This document shows, one piece after another, positions 43,458 through 54,972 of a stretch of DNA of 64,000 nt; positions within the stretch are counted from its first letter, which is position 1, and each line of letters begins with the position of its first letter. Below the pieces are notes generated by a model, which was not told the origin of the DNA, did not search any database, and saw nothing but the letters and a program-made list of their open reading frames with translations. This stretch comes from Muricea muricata (lineage: Eukaryota; Cnidaria; Anthozoa; Malacalcyonacea; Plexauridae): the NCBI GenBank assembly GCA_963855995.1, contig OY979716.1, forward strand, positions 87,932,103 to 87,996,102, in the 5' to 3' direction. The position numbers and the translations under genes are program-made.

Positions 43458-45588
43458 CTAATCAGTTTCAGGCCGTTCTTGACCTATGTTCTCAATGTAA
43501 CTTATATCAAAAGATGACATACCAGCATCACTATAATCCATTACATTCATCCAATCATCTGTTTCATTGAAGACTTCCTCCCATTCATTTTCCTCTTCTG
43601 CTTCAAGATCTACTGCATCCAAATTATTGAAACTCATCTCAGGGACATCATCAACATCATCAAAAATCTCCCTTATCAGAGAAGAGCCTTGTATGCATGT
43701 TCTTTCCTCCATATCTCAACATACTGCATGATGCCATCTAATGTAAACAGTTGTTGAATATTGTTCAAAATTTGATTTATTTGAAAACTAGAGAATGTGC
43801 AAAAAATGCTTTTGCATGTGGTGAAATGCTGTTTCCACTGTGTCCGGAAAAATTCTCTAATATAGGTAACATCAGTTAAGAATGAGTTTTTCTTTCAACT
43901 GGTCATGCTGTTTGGCAGTAACTGTTCTTTTGACAACTGGTGTGGGAACAGGTAATTTTGTTGGAAATATATCTTCAATGACTGCACACCCTTCCAGATT
44001 ACAATCACAAGATTCAGCACACAAATCACAACATTGATGTTTATGTTTGACATTTTGACTCAACAACATTTCCTCTTCAGTTACATCAAAAAATTTGAGA
44101 AGGAATTTTCTTCGACAAGAGTCTCTTATGAGCTTTGTGAACTCTTTCATCTCCTTACTCACATATTGAAGCATCCTACTAAAATACAAGATTATAAGAT
44201 CTTCTATCTTCTCCATCACAGCCACATCTCCCACTCTCCTGCATGTAAAATTCAATATTTTTTGATGGACCAAAATTTAATTGTACGCACACCTTTACAA
44301 TCCATTCCCATCCCAAATGCGATCGTGCAAATGAGACATCGTACAATTCCATCTACATTTGATAATGAATCAATAATATTTTCTTTGACTCGATCAGGAG
44401 TTGTGGGATGAAGCATTTCAACCAATCTCTTTCTGCAGTCTGTTTTGTCTGGGTGAGCCCATTGCCCAATTTCTTCTAACAGTATGGAATACAACACATG
44501 GCATTGTTTAATAGTTTGACAGTATATTATTACACGAGGGGTAGAAATGCCTTTTGCCTTCAATTCATCAGCGAGCCATTTAAAATAAAGAGCAACTGGA
44601 ATGTTCTTATCCATCATCCAAACATAGTACTTTACATTTACTTTGTTAGTTGAAACTGTTATTGTTACAGGGTTTCTCATGGCCAAAGACTTGATAATAA
44701 TTTCTTTAGTACGCTTAACGGCAGTTGCATTGAGTGCCATCATTGGAGTACCACTTTGAAGTATGCTTCTGATTTCATCAATGCAAGCATGCCACTTCCT
44801 GAATGCTTTTCTGGAATTCTGTCCACCACTACCATAACTCCATTGTTATAAAAATGGAAAAAAAAACAAATGAGTTTTTAAAATTACATGCATAATGTGA
44901 TTGTGGTAAAAAATAAATGTCCAGTGAAAGGAAATCTAATATGTTCTTTGTAAGTTTGCATGGTGAGTTTATGTTTGTGTAAATACATGAAAACACTTAT
45001 ATTATTTAAGATACATGTATACAATACTTCAACAAGTTCATTAACTAAAAAAACACCAAATATATTCATATTAACAATAAATAAGGAATACATATTACAC
45101 ATACTGACGTACCAATGAGTTATACAATGGGCTTTGTCAACCACAATGCCAAAAATTCTCTCTTTGTAAACTAGAGATGAAAATAATTCTCTTCTCAAGC
45201 CATCGGCAAGTAGAGATTCAGGAGATGTCTAGACAAACGTGTAATTTCCTGACATCAACTTCGGATCATGTTTATCTGCCTTGGATAAACATACTGAAGA
45301 TATTTCTAAAGAGTTCAAGAAATTGACCAGTTCTTGCATCAAAGCAACTAGTGGACTCATAACAACTGTTATAGGACAGGATCATATGCCCAATTGCTCA
45401 ATAACAAACGGGAACATTTGATAAATAAATGATTTCCCGAATCCAGTAGGCAGGCTAACAAACACGTCTTTCCTGTTAATAAAATTATAAAGTGATTACA
45501 CTTGCTCTTTCTTTACGTCTTCAACTCCAACACGTCTTTTATTTCTATCAACATTCAAATATTCATCGTAGTCTATCATGGAAGCCAT
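43458..45588 (-). pseudogene. RecQ-type helicase gene of the DUF6589 element
   Basis: Start near ATG 45588 (MASMIDYDEYLNVDRNKRRV). Then Walker A in VFVSLPTGFGKSFIYQMFPF, MSPLVALMQELVNFLNSLEI, a DEAH-box equivalent in IFGIVVDKAHCITHW, WHACIDEIRSILQSGTPMMA with ALNATA, RVIIYCQTIKQCHVLYSILL, CTIAFGMGMDCKGV, and motif VI as YMQESGRCGCDGE. In motif VI the usual QExGRAGRD arginine is changed. A Cys-rich zinc region (HQCCDLCAESCDC) and an acidic tail (43712-43458) follow. DExH has become DKAH, and stops and frame changes occur (after EQLGI, near 45245, near 44150). Dead copy of a RecQ-like 3'-5' helicase. Confidence 0.78.
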
Positions 45589-45784
45589 TTTCTACTCTTT
45601 GTCTGTATGCTTGCAGCAAAATTAGTATGCAAATTAATTCAAGGTATCAAATTTCAAAGGGCCAATCAGAAAGTGCCGCCAGTATTCTGGCGGTGGCTGG
45701 AACACAAAATGTGTTGATTGATTGCAGACTGTCGTCCACCTTCCAGGGGGGGGGTGAACACAGTCTGCAATGCAGACTATCTTC

Positions 45785-46009
45785 CCAGGTAATACTTATG
45801 GGAGATTTCAATGTTAATCGGGTTGATGAGGTAGAACAAAGATCATTGTACAACATTATGATTAATGAAAATTGTCTCAAGCAACTTATACCTAGCTGTA
45901 CAACAGATAATGGAACGTTGATTGATCATCTGTATACAAATTTAAGTGAAGACGTCTAGGCAGGTACTCTTGAAACTTACTTTAGTGATCACAAAGCAAT
46001 TTGGGCTTC
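45785..46009 (+). pseudogene. endonuclease-domain fragment of a LINE or Helentron
   Basis: Reads QVILMGDFNVNRVDEVEQRS, QLIPSCTTDNGTLIDHLYTN, one stop, then LETYFSDHKAIWAS. This is the C-terminal half of an exonuclease/endonuclease/phosphatase domain. It is cut at 46010 by a MITE. Upstream, GATTGCAGACTG and its inverse flank a G-run (45720-45775). Confidence 0.6.
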
Positions 46010-46699
46010 ATAGTCAGGGAGGCAGAGGTCATTTTACCTACCTTCTCGAGGGACAAATCCATTTTGCTCTTAAATTGTTTGTTACATGCCTGATATAACA
46101 ATTCTGAATGTTGTTTGGCCCACTTTATCTTGTGGGCTTCGATCAACATGTTTTTCTTCAGTTTTATTATAAAACTATTATGCGGTCAAAAACAGCAAAC
46201 TTTCAAGTTCATTCATTTGAAAAATGACTTGTATCATTAGAAAGCTTATAAAAAACAACATATAAGACATCATTACGGACACCCTGGTTTTCAAGCTGTT
46301 TTCGAGTTATTGCTGCTTCAAAACCGGAAAATGTCCCAAAAAGACGCTAATTTCCTGGGCACTAGCCTGAAAATAGGTTTTCGAACGCTCATAACTCAAC
46401 AAAAATGTGGAAAATAAAAGTAACCATAATGTGTTATAAGTAGTTTTTTATTACCTTTTCGATAACGTAAGTGGTTTTTCCTAGAAATAAGTCCGAAATT
46501 TTGCCTTTTTTGACAATAATATAGTTTTATAGAAAATTTAAGAAAAAACGTGTTGGCTGGAGCCCACAAGAAAAATTGGGCCAAACAACATTCAGAATTG
46601 TTATATTAGGCATGTAACAGACAATTTAAGAGCAGAATGAAATTGTCCCTCGATATGGTAAGTAGACATGTATTTTTGTACCTCTGCCTCCCTGACTAT
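46010..46699. mobile_element. 690-bp MITE with ~155-bp inverted repeats
   Basis: Ends ATAGTCAGGGAGGCAGAGGT and its inverse. The arms (46010-46172 and 46540-46699) share AACAATTCTGAATGTTGTTT and GCTCTTAAATTGT. The middle has no gene. No clear target duplication. Confidence 0.82.
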
Positions 46700-46978
46700 C
46701 AGTTAAGGTAAGAAAGTAATGAGAGCAAACATATGAATAACAAGTTAAAAAGAGAAACATAATTGATTGAAACGGTACAGATATAACCATAGTATGGACA
46801 TGGTTAGATAATAGGCCAATATTTATTGGCCTGCCTCTGATTAATATAAAAGGTGAGCATCTTTGAATATACAATGATTTTTCTCTTTCAATTTTATTCA
46901 CTTTTTTTTTCTTTCAGGCTCCGGCAGCGTATTTCTAAATTAATCACATCACATCAAAGCTAACCTGAAACTTTTCAG
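46700..46978. other. non-coding stretch
   Basis: Nothing recognised; ends with a CTTTTCAG splice-acceptor-like word. Confidence 0.35.
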
Positions 46979-47660
46979 GTAAATATAATAATACCTTTAA
47001 TGCTGATATGATATTTGTATTCAATATGCACATATGTAACCCTAATTGTGCGTTCATTTGTATTTAACCAGTTATTGCTTTTATAGGTCAGCTACAGTCA
47101 CAAAATTTATCTATCTACGTAAAATTATACTTGTTGCTTGAAAACATTTGGATCGATGTGATACCAAATGAATGAATCAATGGAGTTATCGATATACCCG
47201 GCCCTCGACTGATATTTACATTAAAGATTTTGGGGTAAATATAATAGTACATTTGATGCTAATACGATATTCGTACTCAATACACAGGTGGATCTAATCC
47301 TATTTGTGCCTTCATTTGTGTGTAATAACCTGTTGTTGCTTTTTATAGGTCAACTACAGTCGCAAAACGTATCTCTATGTACAATAATGCTTGTTGCTTG
47401 AAAACAATTGGATCAGTGCCATACGAATTTGATGAAATGATCCTAATGCAATAATCAATATGTCCGGCCATCCACTGATATTTACATCAAAAATTTTGAG
47501 GTAAATATAATAATGCCTTTAATGCGAATAAATTGTATTCGTATTCAATACGCACGTACCTGATCACAGTCGTGCATTTATTTGTATTTAATAACCTGTT
47601 GCTTTTTATAGGCCAGCTACAATCACCCAACTTATCTCTCTATGTACAATTATGCTTGTA
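46979..47660. repeat. three tandem ~260-bp units with splice-site-like borders
   Basis: GGTAAATATAATA starts units at 46979, 47234 and 47500 (spacing 255 and 266). Each unit runs through ATTGTGCGTTCATTTGT-like sequence to TTTTTATAGGTCAGCTACA, then CTTGTTGCTTGAAAACA. GTAAATA (donor-like) and TTTTATAG (acceptor-like) recur at fixed places, so the array resembles duplicated exon-intron units. The last unit can read GQLQSPNLSLYVQLCLYI. Confidence 0.7.
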
Positions 47661-49066
47661 TATATTGCGAATGATGGGATTCAATAATAACTCGTCTGAT
47701 TCTGAGACTGACAAACGAGATAACTGTCAATAAACTATGCAAACAACCTTCCATCGCTTTGGCATTAATGATCTTGTACCATTGTATCCAACCAATTGAT
47801 GATAATACAGATATTGTCAATTAAACAAATTCATTCATACCAGATTTATCGTATCATTTGGAAAGCTATCTACATCATGCTTACCGATACTTGTAAAAGA
47901 CGAAGCAACTACATGCTAAACATTTCAAGAATGGGCCACCCAAGCAAGCCGTGCGTTCATACTGGATGTAATTTTCTTAAAGCCAAGTTATTCCATACAC
48001 GAAAGGACGACAAAATTATGAAGGCTTTTGTTGAACAACATATGTGACAAACAGTTTACGTATATCAAATTATAGTAGCTGATTAATGATACGAAACGTA
48101 AAAAGTCTGAAAGCTTCTATTCTTCAAATCCAAACTTTATGTATTTTGATGTGTGCCGGCATCCTGGAACCTTGCTCCTTTCTTGCGTGTTAAATTGTTA
48201 GTATTGTATTGTGCAACATGTAATTTATGTCTTTGTGTTTACTTCTTCCGTTTTCTTTCATTTCTCTATATTCTCTCTCTTTTATATATTCTCTCTCTTG
48301 TAAAAAATAGTGTATATGTGTAAATCACACTCTTAAAATTGATATTAGCTATGATTATGTAGAACCGTTCTCTACATAGTGTACTTCATATGATCTAATT
48401 CGTGTATATACTTTGTCCAACGTATATATTTACTGGCGTGCACCTTTTGTTTGGAGAGTGCATTAATACATTGTGGTGTAGCTGAACTACAAAAACTTTA
48501 ATTCCTTATACCTTATGCGGAGGTTTTTTGTACCGAATCTAGACTAGCATGCACCTATTTCAAAAAAAAGTCCTTTGGTATACATCAAACATAGCATTGC
48601 AATTAGCCTGGGTTGGAGCATAACCTGCAAAATAGCAATCATGCAGCGTGATTAACATGGTCACAATGCTTTGCAATGTACAATTATAATGTGGAGTGTC
48701 TTGGCTTACTTTGCTGAGGCTACCCACATGTACGCTACACGTACCCATTTTTTTGTTTATTCTGGATTATAAGTATAGTCCAGCTGTTATCGTCCAAAAG
48801 ACCTTAAATTGTGCAAATTGATGATAAAAGCATGAAACTTCAACACATTGTTAATGACCCTAAAAATAACATGTTCCGATATCATGCCAATCCAAATAGG
48901 CCCTAGGATAGGAGAGCCACGGATGAGCGGAATTTCTAAGCATGGAAACGAGGCTAAAGTTATATCTTCCTCTGAAACAAAATTGGTCTTGGCAATTTTT
49001 TAATTGAACTTTGTAGTATGAACAATTGAGTAATACAAATGACAAATTTGACAGATTGGTATCCAT
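47661..49066. other. long stretch without recognised genes
   Basis: AT-rich, with CT-rich low complexity at 48240-48300. Only short open frames without recognisable content. Confidence 0.45.
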
Positions 49067-51090
49067 ACATTTGGGTACCGTGTGGCAAACAATAATTAAT
49101 TCAGATATTCTTTGTTTTTGACATGGAAACTTGTTTATTGCAGTTCTACATTATTTAGTTGACTTATTTACAGAGCAGCTTTGCATTGATAAGGTGTCAC
49201 GTGACCATTTTTATTTTTAACTTTGGGTACCCCCTGTGGTGAACAAAAAAAATTAAAACTCTTTCATATATCCTAATATACGTAATTTTGAAAAAAAACA
49301 AAAGCAAAAAACAAGTAAAGCTTTTCAGTACATAAATCTCTTAAAACTGAGATTCAAAGTTATTCGTACCAGTGGAGTCCAGGTCTCTCATGGTTTCCAA
49401 GATGGCAGCCCTGACTGCATTCCAGGCCCCTCTACTGAGATGTGGCAGGATATTTTGACGTAAATTTTATCTCGCACGCTAATTTTGGCGGCGTTACGGC
49501 AATCCCCCACCGTGAAATGAAAGGAAAAATGGCCGCCAGGCAGATTTTGAGGTAGGTGAAAATAGATTTATGAACAATTCATGTTTGATTACAGACTTTA
49601 GACTTACCGTATTGAAATATTCAATTTAAATACTATAAAGTCTATCTATAAATATAGTTCGCACGTTTGTACATACACTAAAGTCTGTAGATACCTTGGA
49701 GTCTGCAGTCGTAGATTTTTGTGATTTGTTGCTACATTATGTTTATGAATCATTCATGTATTAAGTTTAGTAAGTTACATTTCTAAATCAACATTTGAAA
49801 TGAACTTCACCTTTCAAAAGTATCTATGTATTTTATTTACTCGTAACTTTCGGGTCTCGAATGACAAGTTTTCCAAAGAAATCACAATGTTAATAAACAA
49901 CAGTGAATTAATACGATGTATTTTGCTCGCTACTCGCATTTTAAATCACTACAAGAACAATTTATATTCTTTTTGTAAACAAGACACGCCCCCGTACACG
50001 CCCCCGTACGATGTGACATATTAATTCCTTGCATTTCCGATTCATTACATTACTTCCGGAGAATTTCATACTTTATATACATTTGGGTACCGTGTGGCAA
50101 ACAATAATTAATTCAGATATTCTTTGTTTTTGACATGGAAACTTGTTTATTGCAGTTCTACATTATTTAGTTGACTTATTTACAGAGCAGCTTTGCATTG
50201 ATAAGGTGTCACGTGACCATTTTTATTTTTAACTTTGGGTACCCCCTGTGGTGAACAAAAAAAATTAAAACTCTTTCATATATCCTAATATACGTAATTT
50301 TGAAAAAAAACAAAAGCAAAAAACAAGTAAAGCTTTTCAGTACATAAATCTCTTAAAACTGAGATTCAAAGTTATTCGTACCAGTGGAGTCCAGGTCTCT
50401 CATGGTTTCCAAGATGGCAGCCCTGACTGCATTCCAGGCCCCTCTACTGAGATGTGGCAGGATATTTTGACGTAAATTTTATCTCGCACGCTAATTTTGG
50501 CGGCGTTACGGCAATCCCCCACCGTGAAATGAAAGGAAAAATGGCCGCCAGGCAGATTTTGAGGTAGGTGAAAATAGATTTATGAACAATTCATGTTTGA
50601 TTACAGACTTTAGACTTACCGTATTGAAATATTCAATTTAAATACTATAAAGTCTATCTATAAATATAGTTCGCACGTTTGTACATACACTAAAGTCTGT
50701 AGATACCTTGGAGTCTGCAGTCGTAGATTTTTGTGATTTGTTGCTACATTATGTTTATGAATCATTCATGTATTAAGTTTAGTAAGTTACATTTCTAAAT
50801 CAACATTTGAAATGAACTTCACCTTTCAAAAGTATCTATGTATTTTATTTACTCGTAACTTTCGGGTCTCGAATGACAAGTTTTCCAAAGAAATCACAAT
50901 GTTAATAAACAACAGTGAATTAATACGATGTATTTTGCTCGCTACTCGCATTTTAAATCACTACAAGAACAATTTATATTCTTTTTGTAAACAAGACACG
51001 CCCCCGTACACGCCCCCGTACGATGTGACATATTAATTCCTTGCATTTCCGATTCATTACATTACTTCCGGAGAATTTCATACTTTATAT
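49067..51090. repeat. perfect tandem duplication of 1012 bp
   Basis: 49067-50078 and 50079-51090 appear identical by eye over the full length. Each copy includes a non-AT-rich segment with CCAAGATGGCAGCCC and AAAAATGGCCGCCAGG followed by TTTTGAG|GTAGGTG, which looks like a promoter-proximal YY1-like site and a short first exon (MAARQILR). Identical small open frames at 49800-50024 and 50812-51036 are not convincing genes. Confidence 0.9.
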
Positions 51091-51755
51091 CACAGTAGAA
51101 TTTAGTCGCACTAATTTATTATATTTAATGGACAATAGACTATACCTACAATGACGTCATTTAGTAGTTAAGCGAGTAAAATTATTTGCATATGGCAATA
51201 TAATTTAAGTAATAAAAAAGTTATTTGTGGAATAAATATGTTAAATTATTTGTTTCATTTAATGTTCTGGCCAGATTACCCAGATAGGAACCTAAAAACA
51301 ATTTAACAGCATAGCCATTTTTAACCTGACAAAGTCAGGCCCTTTCCTTCATTTGCTAGGATTTGACTGGTAGTGAGCGCGAATGAAGGAGGGCCTGATA
51401 CAATTCTTTACCTGGCCGCATGTAAGAAGCCAGATTCTGGCTTTCTCGTCTGATTGGCTGATTGAACAAAGAAACGTAAAGCTCGATTCTGATTGGTTCG
51501 TGTACAAGGTGAGCAGGCAAGTATGTTTTCTGTTTACATATGGCGACCTTTGTAGATTATCGTCAGCTCATAGACTTCTCTTTTAAAAAATATTTAAATC
51601 ACTTCAAAGTGAGACACCAGCTGAAGATGCATGAGTAATCATTATGTATGTATTTTCAACCTGATGAAAATATTCACAACGTGGTATTTAGAACGACATT
51701 TTTGAATATATTTTTATACGCAGTCAGCACACCATATTTTATACATACTCCACGC
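51091..51755. other. non-coding stretch with hairpin and CCAAT-like boxes
   Basis: GTCAGGCCCTTTCCTTCATT (51336-51355) pairs with AATGAAGGAGGGCCTGA (51383-51399). Downstream, GATTGGCTGATTG and GATTGGTTCG are inverted CCAAT boxes. It could be a promoter or a small element end. 51748-51755 is the hAT 2 target duplication. Confidence 0.45.
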
Positions 51756-54700
51756 CAGGCCTTGCAAAATCGCCTGCCCGACGTCCCGGGGCAGGCAAAA
51801 TTTCTGTCGGGCAACCAAAATCTCCAGATTGACGTCCCGAAGGGCAACCAGAATTTTTTAGGTACCACGATATTAAAGACCCACATTTATACAATATGTA
51901 GTTGTTAATATTTAGTAAATCAAGCTGTGCATGTGAAAAGATGGTCGATTGGTTTGAACTTTGAAGTGTATTAATTGAACTTCACAAAATTGATCGGAAA
52001 AATTGTAAAATTACAATTTTCGCGTTCTCTAGTTCGTTGGCGCGTTTACCACGAGTTGCCAAATTCAAATCAGGCGTCCTGCGAGATAAAGTCAAACAAC
52101 ATGGCTGCTGCAAATATTACACTAATACGGGATTGATATTATAATGAGTTTATTGAGATACTTTAAATCTGCATCAACTGACAATGATGCGCCAGGTGGT
52201 GATGATCCAGGCGTGGGAGGTAAGAGAGGACAAAGCGAAACATCAGCCACAGGTAAGAAAGACTACGAAAATAAAAAGAGAAAACGGCAATTTGTCCCAT
52301 CTTGGTCGAAGGAATTTCCTTGGCTTGATTTCAATAAAGAAAAAAACGTAATGGTTTTTCGCGTTTGCAACGCGTTTTCCCAACAGCCAGACAAAGAAAG
52401 CCCGTTTTATCTTGGAACAAGTACTTTTAGAAAGAGTTCTATTAAAACTCATGCTACATCAAAGGCCCACGCAAAGTGTGAACTTGCAAAGAGAGCTAGA
52501 GAAACTCCACGAAGCACACCAATGGCACAAACAGTTGCTACAATGAACAAGGACAATTTTGAAGTTCTGAAAAAATTGTTTCGTACCGCATACTATGTTG
52601 CAAAAGAGGAAATTGCAATGGCCAAGTTCTCAAGTTTATGTAAGCTGCAAATAAGCAATGGGGTTAATATGAATAACACGTATTTGAATGACCATGCATG
52701 TCGTAACTTTATTAGAGCCATGGCGCATGTACATAGATTAGATACAAGTCAGATTGAAAAGAGCAGGTTTTTGCCTGTACTTTCAGATGGAAGTACAGAC
52801 AATAGTGTTATTGAACAAGAACTTGTCTATGTTAGGTTTCTGTGCAATGGGAAGCCCCAGACCAAAATGATCAAAATCGTAGATCTTAAGCATGCACATG
52901 CAGTTGGTATTCTAAATGCTATTGACGGGGCTGTTAAAGACGTTGGTATTACATTGGAGATATGGCGCAGCAAAGTTGTTTGTGCTAACTTTGATGGAGC
53001 TAGTGTAATGATGGGAGAGATAAATGGAGTTGCCGGTCAACTGAAGCGCCGTGTTCCACATATTGTTGTTCTGCATTGTGTGGCACATAAACTGGAACTG
53101 GCTGTACTTGATGCAGTTAAAGGAGTTGCCTACCTCCAGAAGTTTGATGATACATTAAAGGCAGTTTTCAAAATGTATTATCGTTCTCCGAAGAAAAGAA
53201 GAGAACTGAAGGAAGTAGGAGAAATCGTGGAAGAAAAGGTTTGTGTAAACAAAGCTTGTCATAAATACATTATTAAGCATTTTCAAATTACCTACTGTCC
53301 TTCTATCATTTTGATTATGGTGATCACTCAATAATGGCAAATATAAATATTTAATCTATTTATATTATTTAAATTTATTAATAATATAATTTATTTTTTT
53401 GTTTACAGGTGGCTTACTTTAGCAAGCTTAAATCCACAAGATGGCTGCCAAGCCGTTTTAGAAGTTTGGTAGCAATTGAGAAAAATTATGCAGCAACTAT
53501 AATGCACTTAGACAACCTTGCAAGTGGACAATTGCCTGACGTAAAGGCTGATGACGCAGCCAAGGCAAAAGGTCTACTTCTTGAGATGCAAACATTGAGA
53601 TTTGTAAAATTCATGAATTTCATGATTGACTATAGTGCTGTTCTATCTGAATGCAGCAAGAACTTTCAGTATGAAGATATCTTCGTCACTCGTGTCAAGC
53701 AGATGATCCAGTCAACTACAGCCAAACTACTAAAGTTAAAGACAAAACCTGGGAAATACACAAAGAACCTCAATGAGCTTCTTTCAGGTGATGGGTCTTA
53801 ATTTATAAACTTGAAAATTTACATTTATTCATTTATTCATTCATTCATTCAATAAACAACTCTACTTGGCACTCTTACTTGTCAGTTTTCTTGGTAGTTG
53901 GTAGTCTGTGTTAGAAAGTAATAAATACAGTCGGTCTAATCTTGTAGATTTTATTACAGGTGATGATAATCTGACCTACAAAGGAGTGACACTTACAAGA
54001 CAAAAAAGACCTGTCCGTACAATTGCACAACAAGTTCCTGGCAATGTTCCTGTTGAAATTGAGGAGCCAGATTTCACTTGAAGTTAATTGAAGATACGGT
54101 GGCTTATCTTGACACTCGCTTTGAAAACCTGGATAAAAAACCATTGTCTTGTTTTGAAATATTTGACATATCCAAGTTGCCATATGATCGAGAGGATGTG
54201 GCAATCTATGGTGACAAGGAGGTTGATGATCTAATTGGACACTTTTCAGATGTTTTGACAGAAGAAGAAATCAGAGAAATTCCAAATCAGTGGCCTGACT
54301 TCAAAATTTGGATGGCAGGACACAGAGGCAGAAGTCATCTTCTTGATTTGTACAGTGATTTGATCAAAGAAAATCCACAGCATTTACAGCACATACTTGT
54401 TCTGGTTCAATTGTTGTTGACCCTCAGTCCTTCCGCTGCATCTTGCGAAAGGGGATTCTCATGCATGAACCGAGTGAAGAATTCCCAAAAAACCTGTTTG
54501 CATAATGATATTTTGAATGACTTGATGCAACTATCAGCCAATGGGTGTGAAGTGGACGAATACCCGCCTGATAAAGCAGTGGAACATTGGTTTTTCTCAG
54601 GGAAAGGTACAAGGCACCTATCTCACAAAATAACACAGAGAAGTAGAAAGGGAAGGTCAATGGACGAGGAGACAGATCTGTCAGAAAACTCAGAGGAGAT

Positions 54701-54964
54701 TCCTGTACAAGAAGACAGTTCTTCAGAAGGAGCTTCTTTAGATACTGTTTTGGAATAGCTGAACTGTATCCAACATACTGATGACATTGTAAATAACATT
54801 GTGTTTTAACTTTGACAATAATAAATGTTGGTTCGTTAGTGTTACGATAAATTTTCGACTTATTAATAATTGAGGTGGGCAACTTAGAAATGGCTTTGGG
54901 CAACCAAATTTTGGCTGTCACCTGCCCAAGGACAACAATGTTTTTTCAAATTTTGCGAGGCCTG
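51756..54964 (+). mobile_element. hAT element 2 (ZNF862-like), nearly intact
   Basis: Ends CAGGCCTTGCAAAAT and its inverse ATTTTGCGAGGCCTG. The 8-bp sequence CTCCACGC is duplicated at 51748-51755 and 54965-54972. 3209 bp with one spliced transposase gene. Repeated GGGCAACCAAAAT / GGGCAACCAAATTT words lie near both ends (51813, 54897), likely subterminal sites. Confidence 0.94.
52144..54758 (+). CDS. hAT transposase of element 2
   Basis: Exons: 52144-53239, 53414-53789, 53961-54758. N-terminus MSLLRYFKSASTDNDAPG, then a zinc-finger-like region SWSKEFPWLDFNKEKNVMVF with CNAF and TSKAHAKC, in which the expected first Cys appears as Phe. Then come AYYVAKEEIAMAKFSSLCKL, RNase H first region FLPVLSDGSTDNSVIEQELV, VCANFDGASVMMGEINGV, LHCVAHKLELAVLDAVKGVA, KSTRWLPSRFRSLVAIEKNY, and the C-terminal dimer domain LSPSAASCERGFSCMNRVK. 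One frame change near 54080 (PDFT then stop versus HLKLIEDTV) interrupts exon 3 unless spliced. Same ZNF862-like branch as element 1 but a different family. Confidence 0.86.
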
Positions 54965-54972
54965 CTCCACGC

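Larger units (their letters stand above)
27078..45588. mobile_element. DUF6589 + RecQ two-gene element, decayed and interrupted
   Basis: A DUF6589-type gene on + (27078-27174, 34565-36765, 42208-42850) converges on a RecQ-like helicase gene on - (45588-43458). I infer a large DNA transposon because both gene types occur as multicopy repeats in invertebrates and fish. Academ-like elements, which may carry helicases, are the comparison that comes to mind. The ends were not found, so the limits are those of the genes. It hosts the Kolobok element and alpha-kinase transposon copy 2. Confidence 0.55.

Noticed and set aside
45640..45790. Terminal inverted repeat of the DUF6589/RecQ element
   Set aside because: Short inverted words exist around the G-run, but no matching partner was found left of 27078.
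49800..51036. Two identical 74-codon open frames as duplicated genes
   Set aside because: They are identical only because the 1012-bp block is duplicated; no domain, weak start context.
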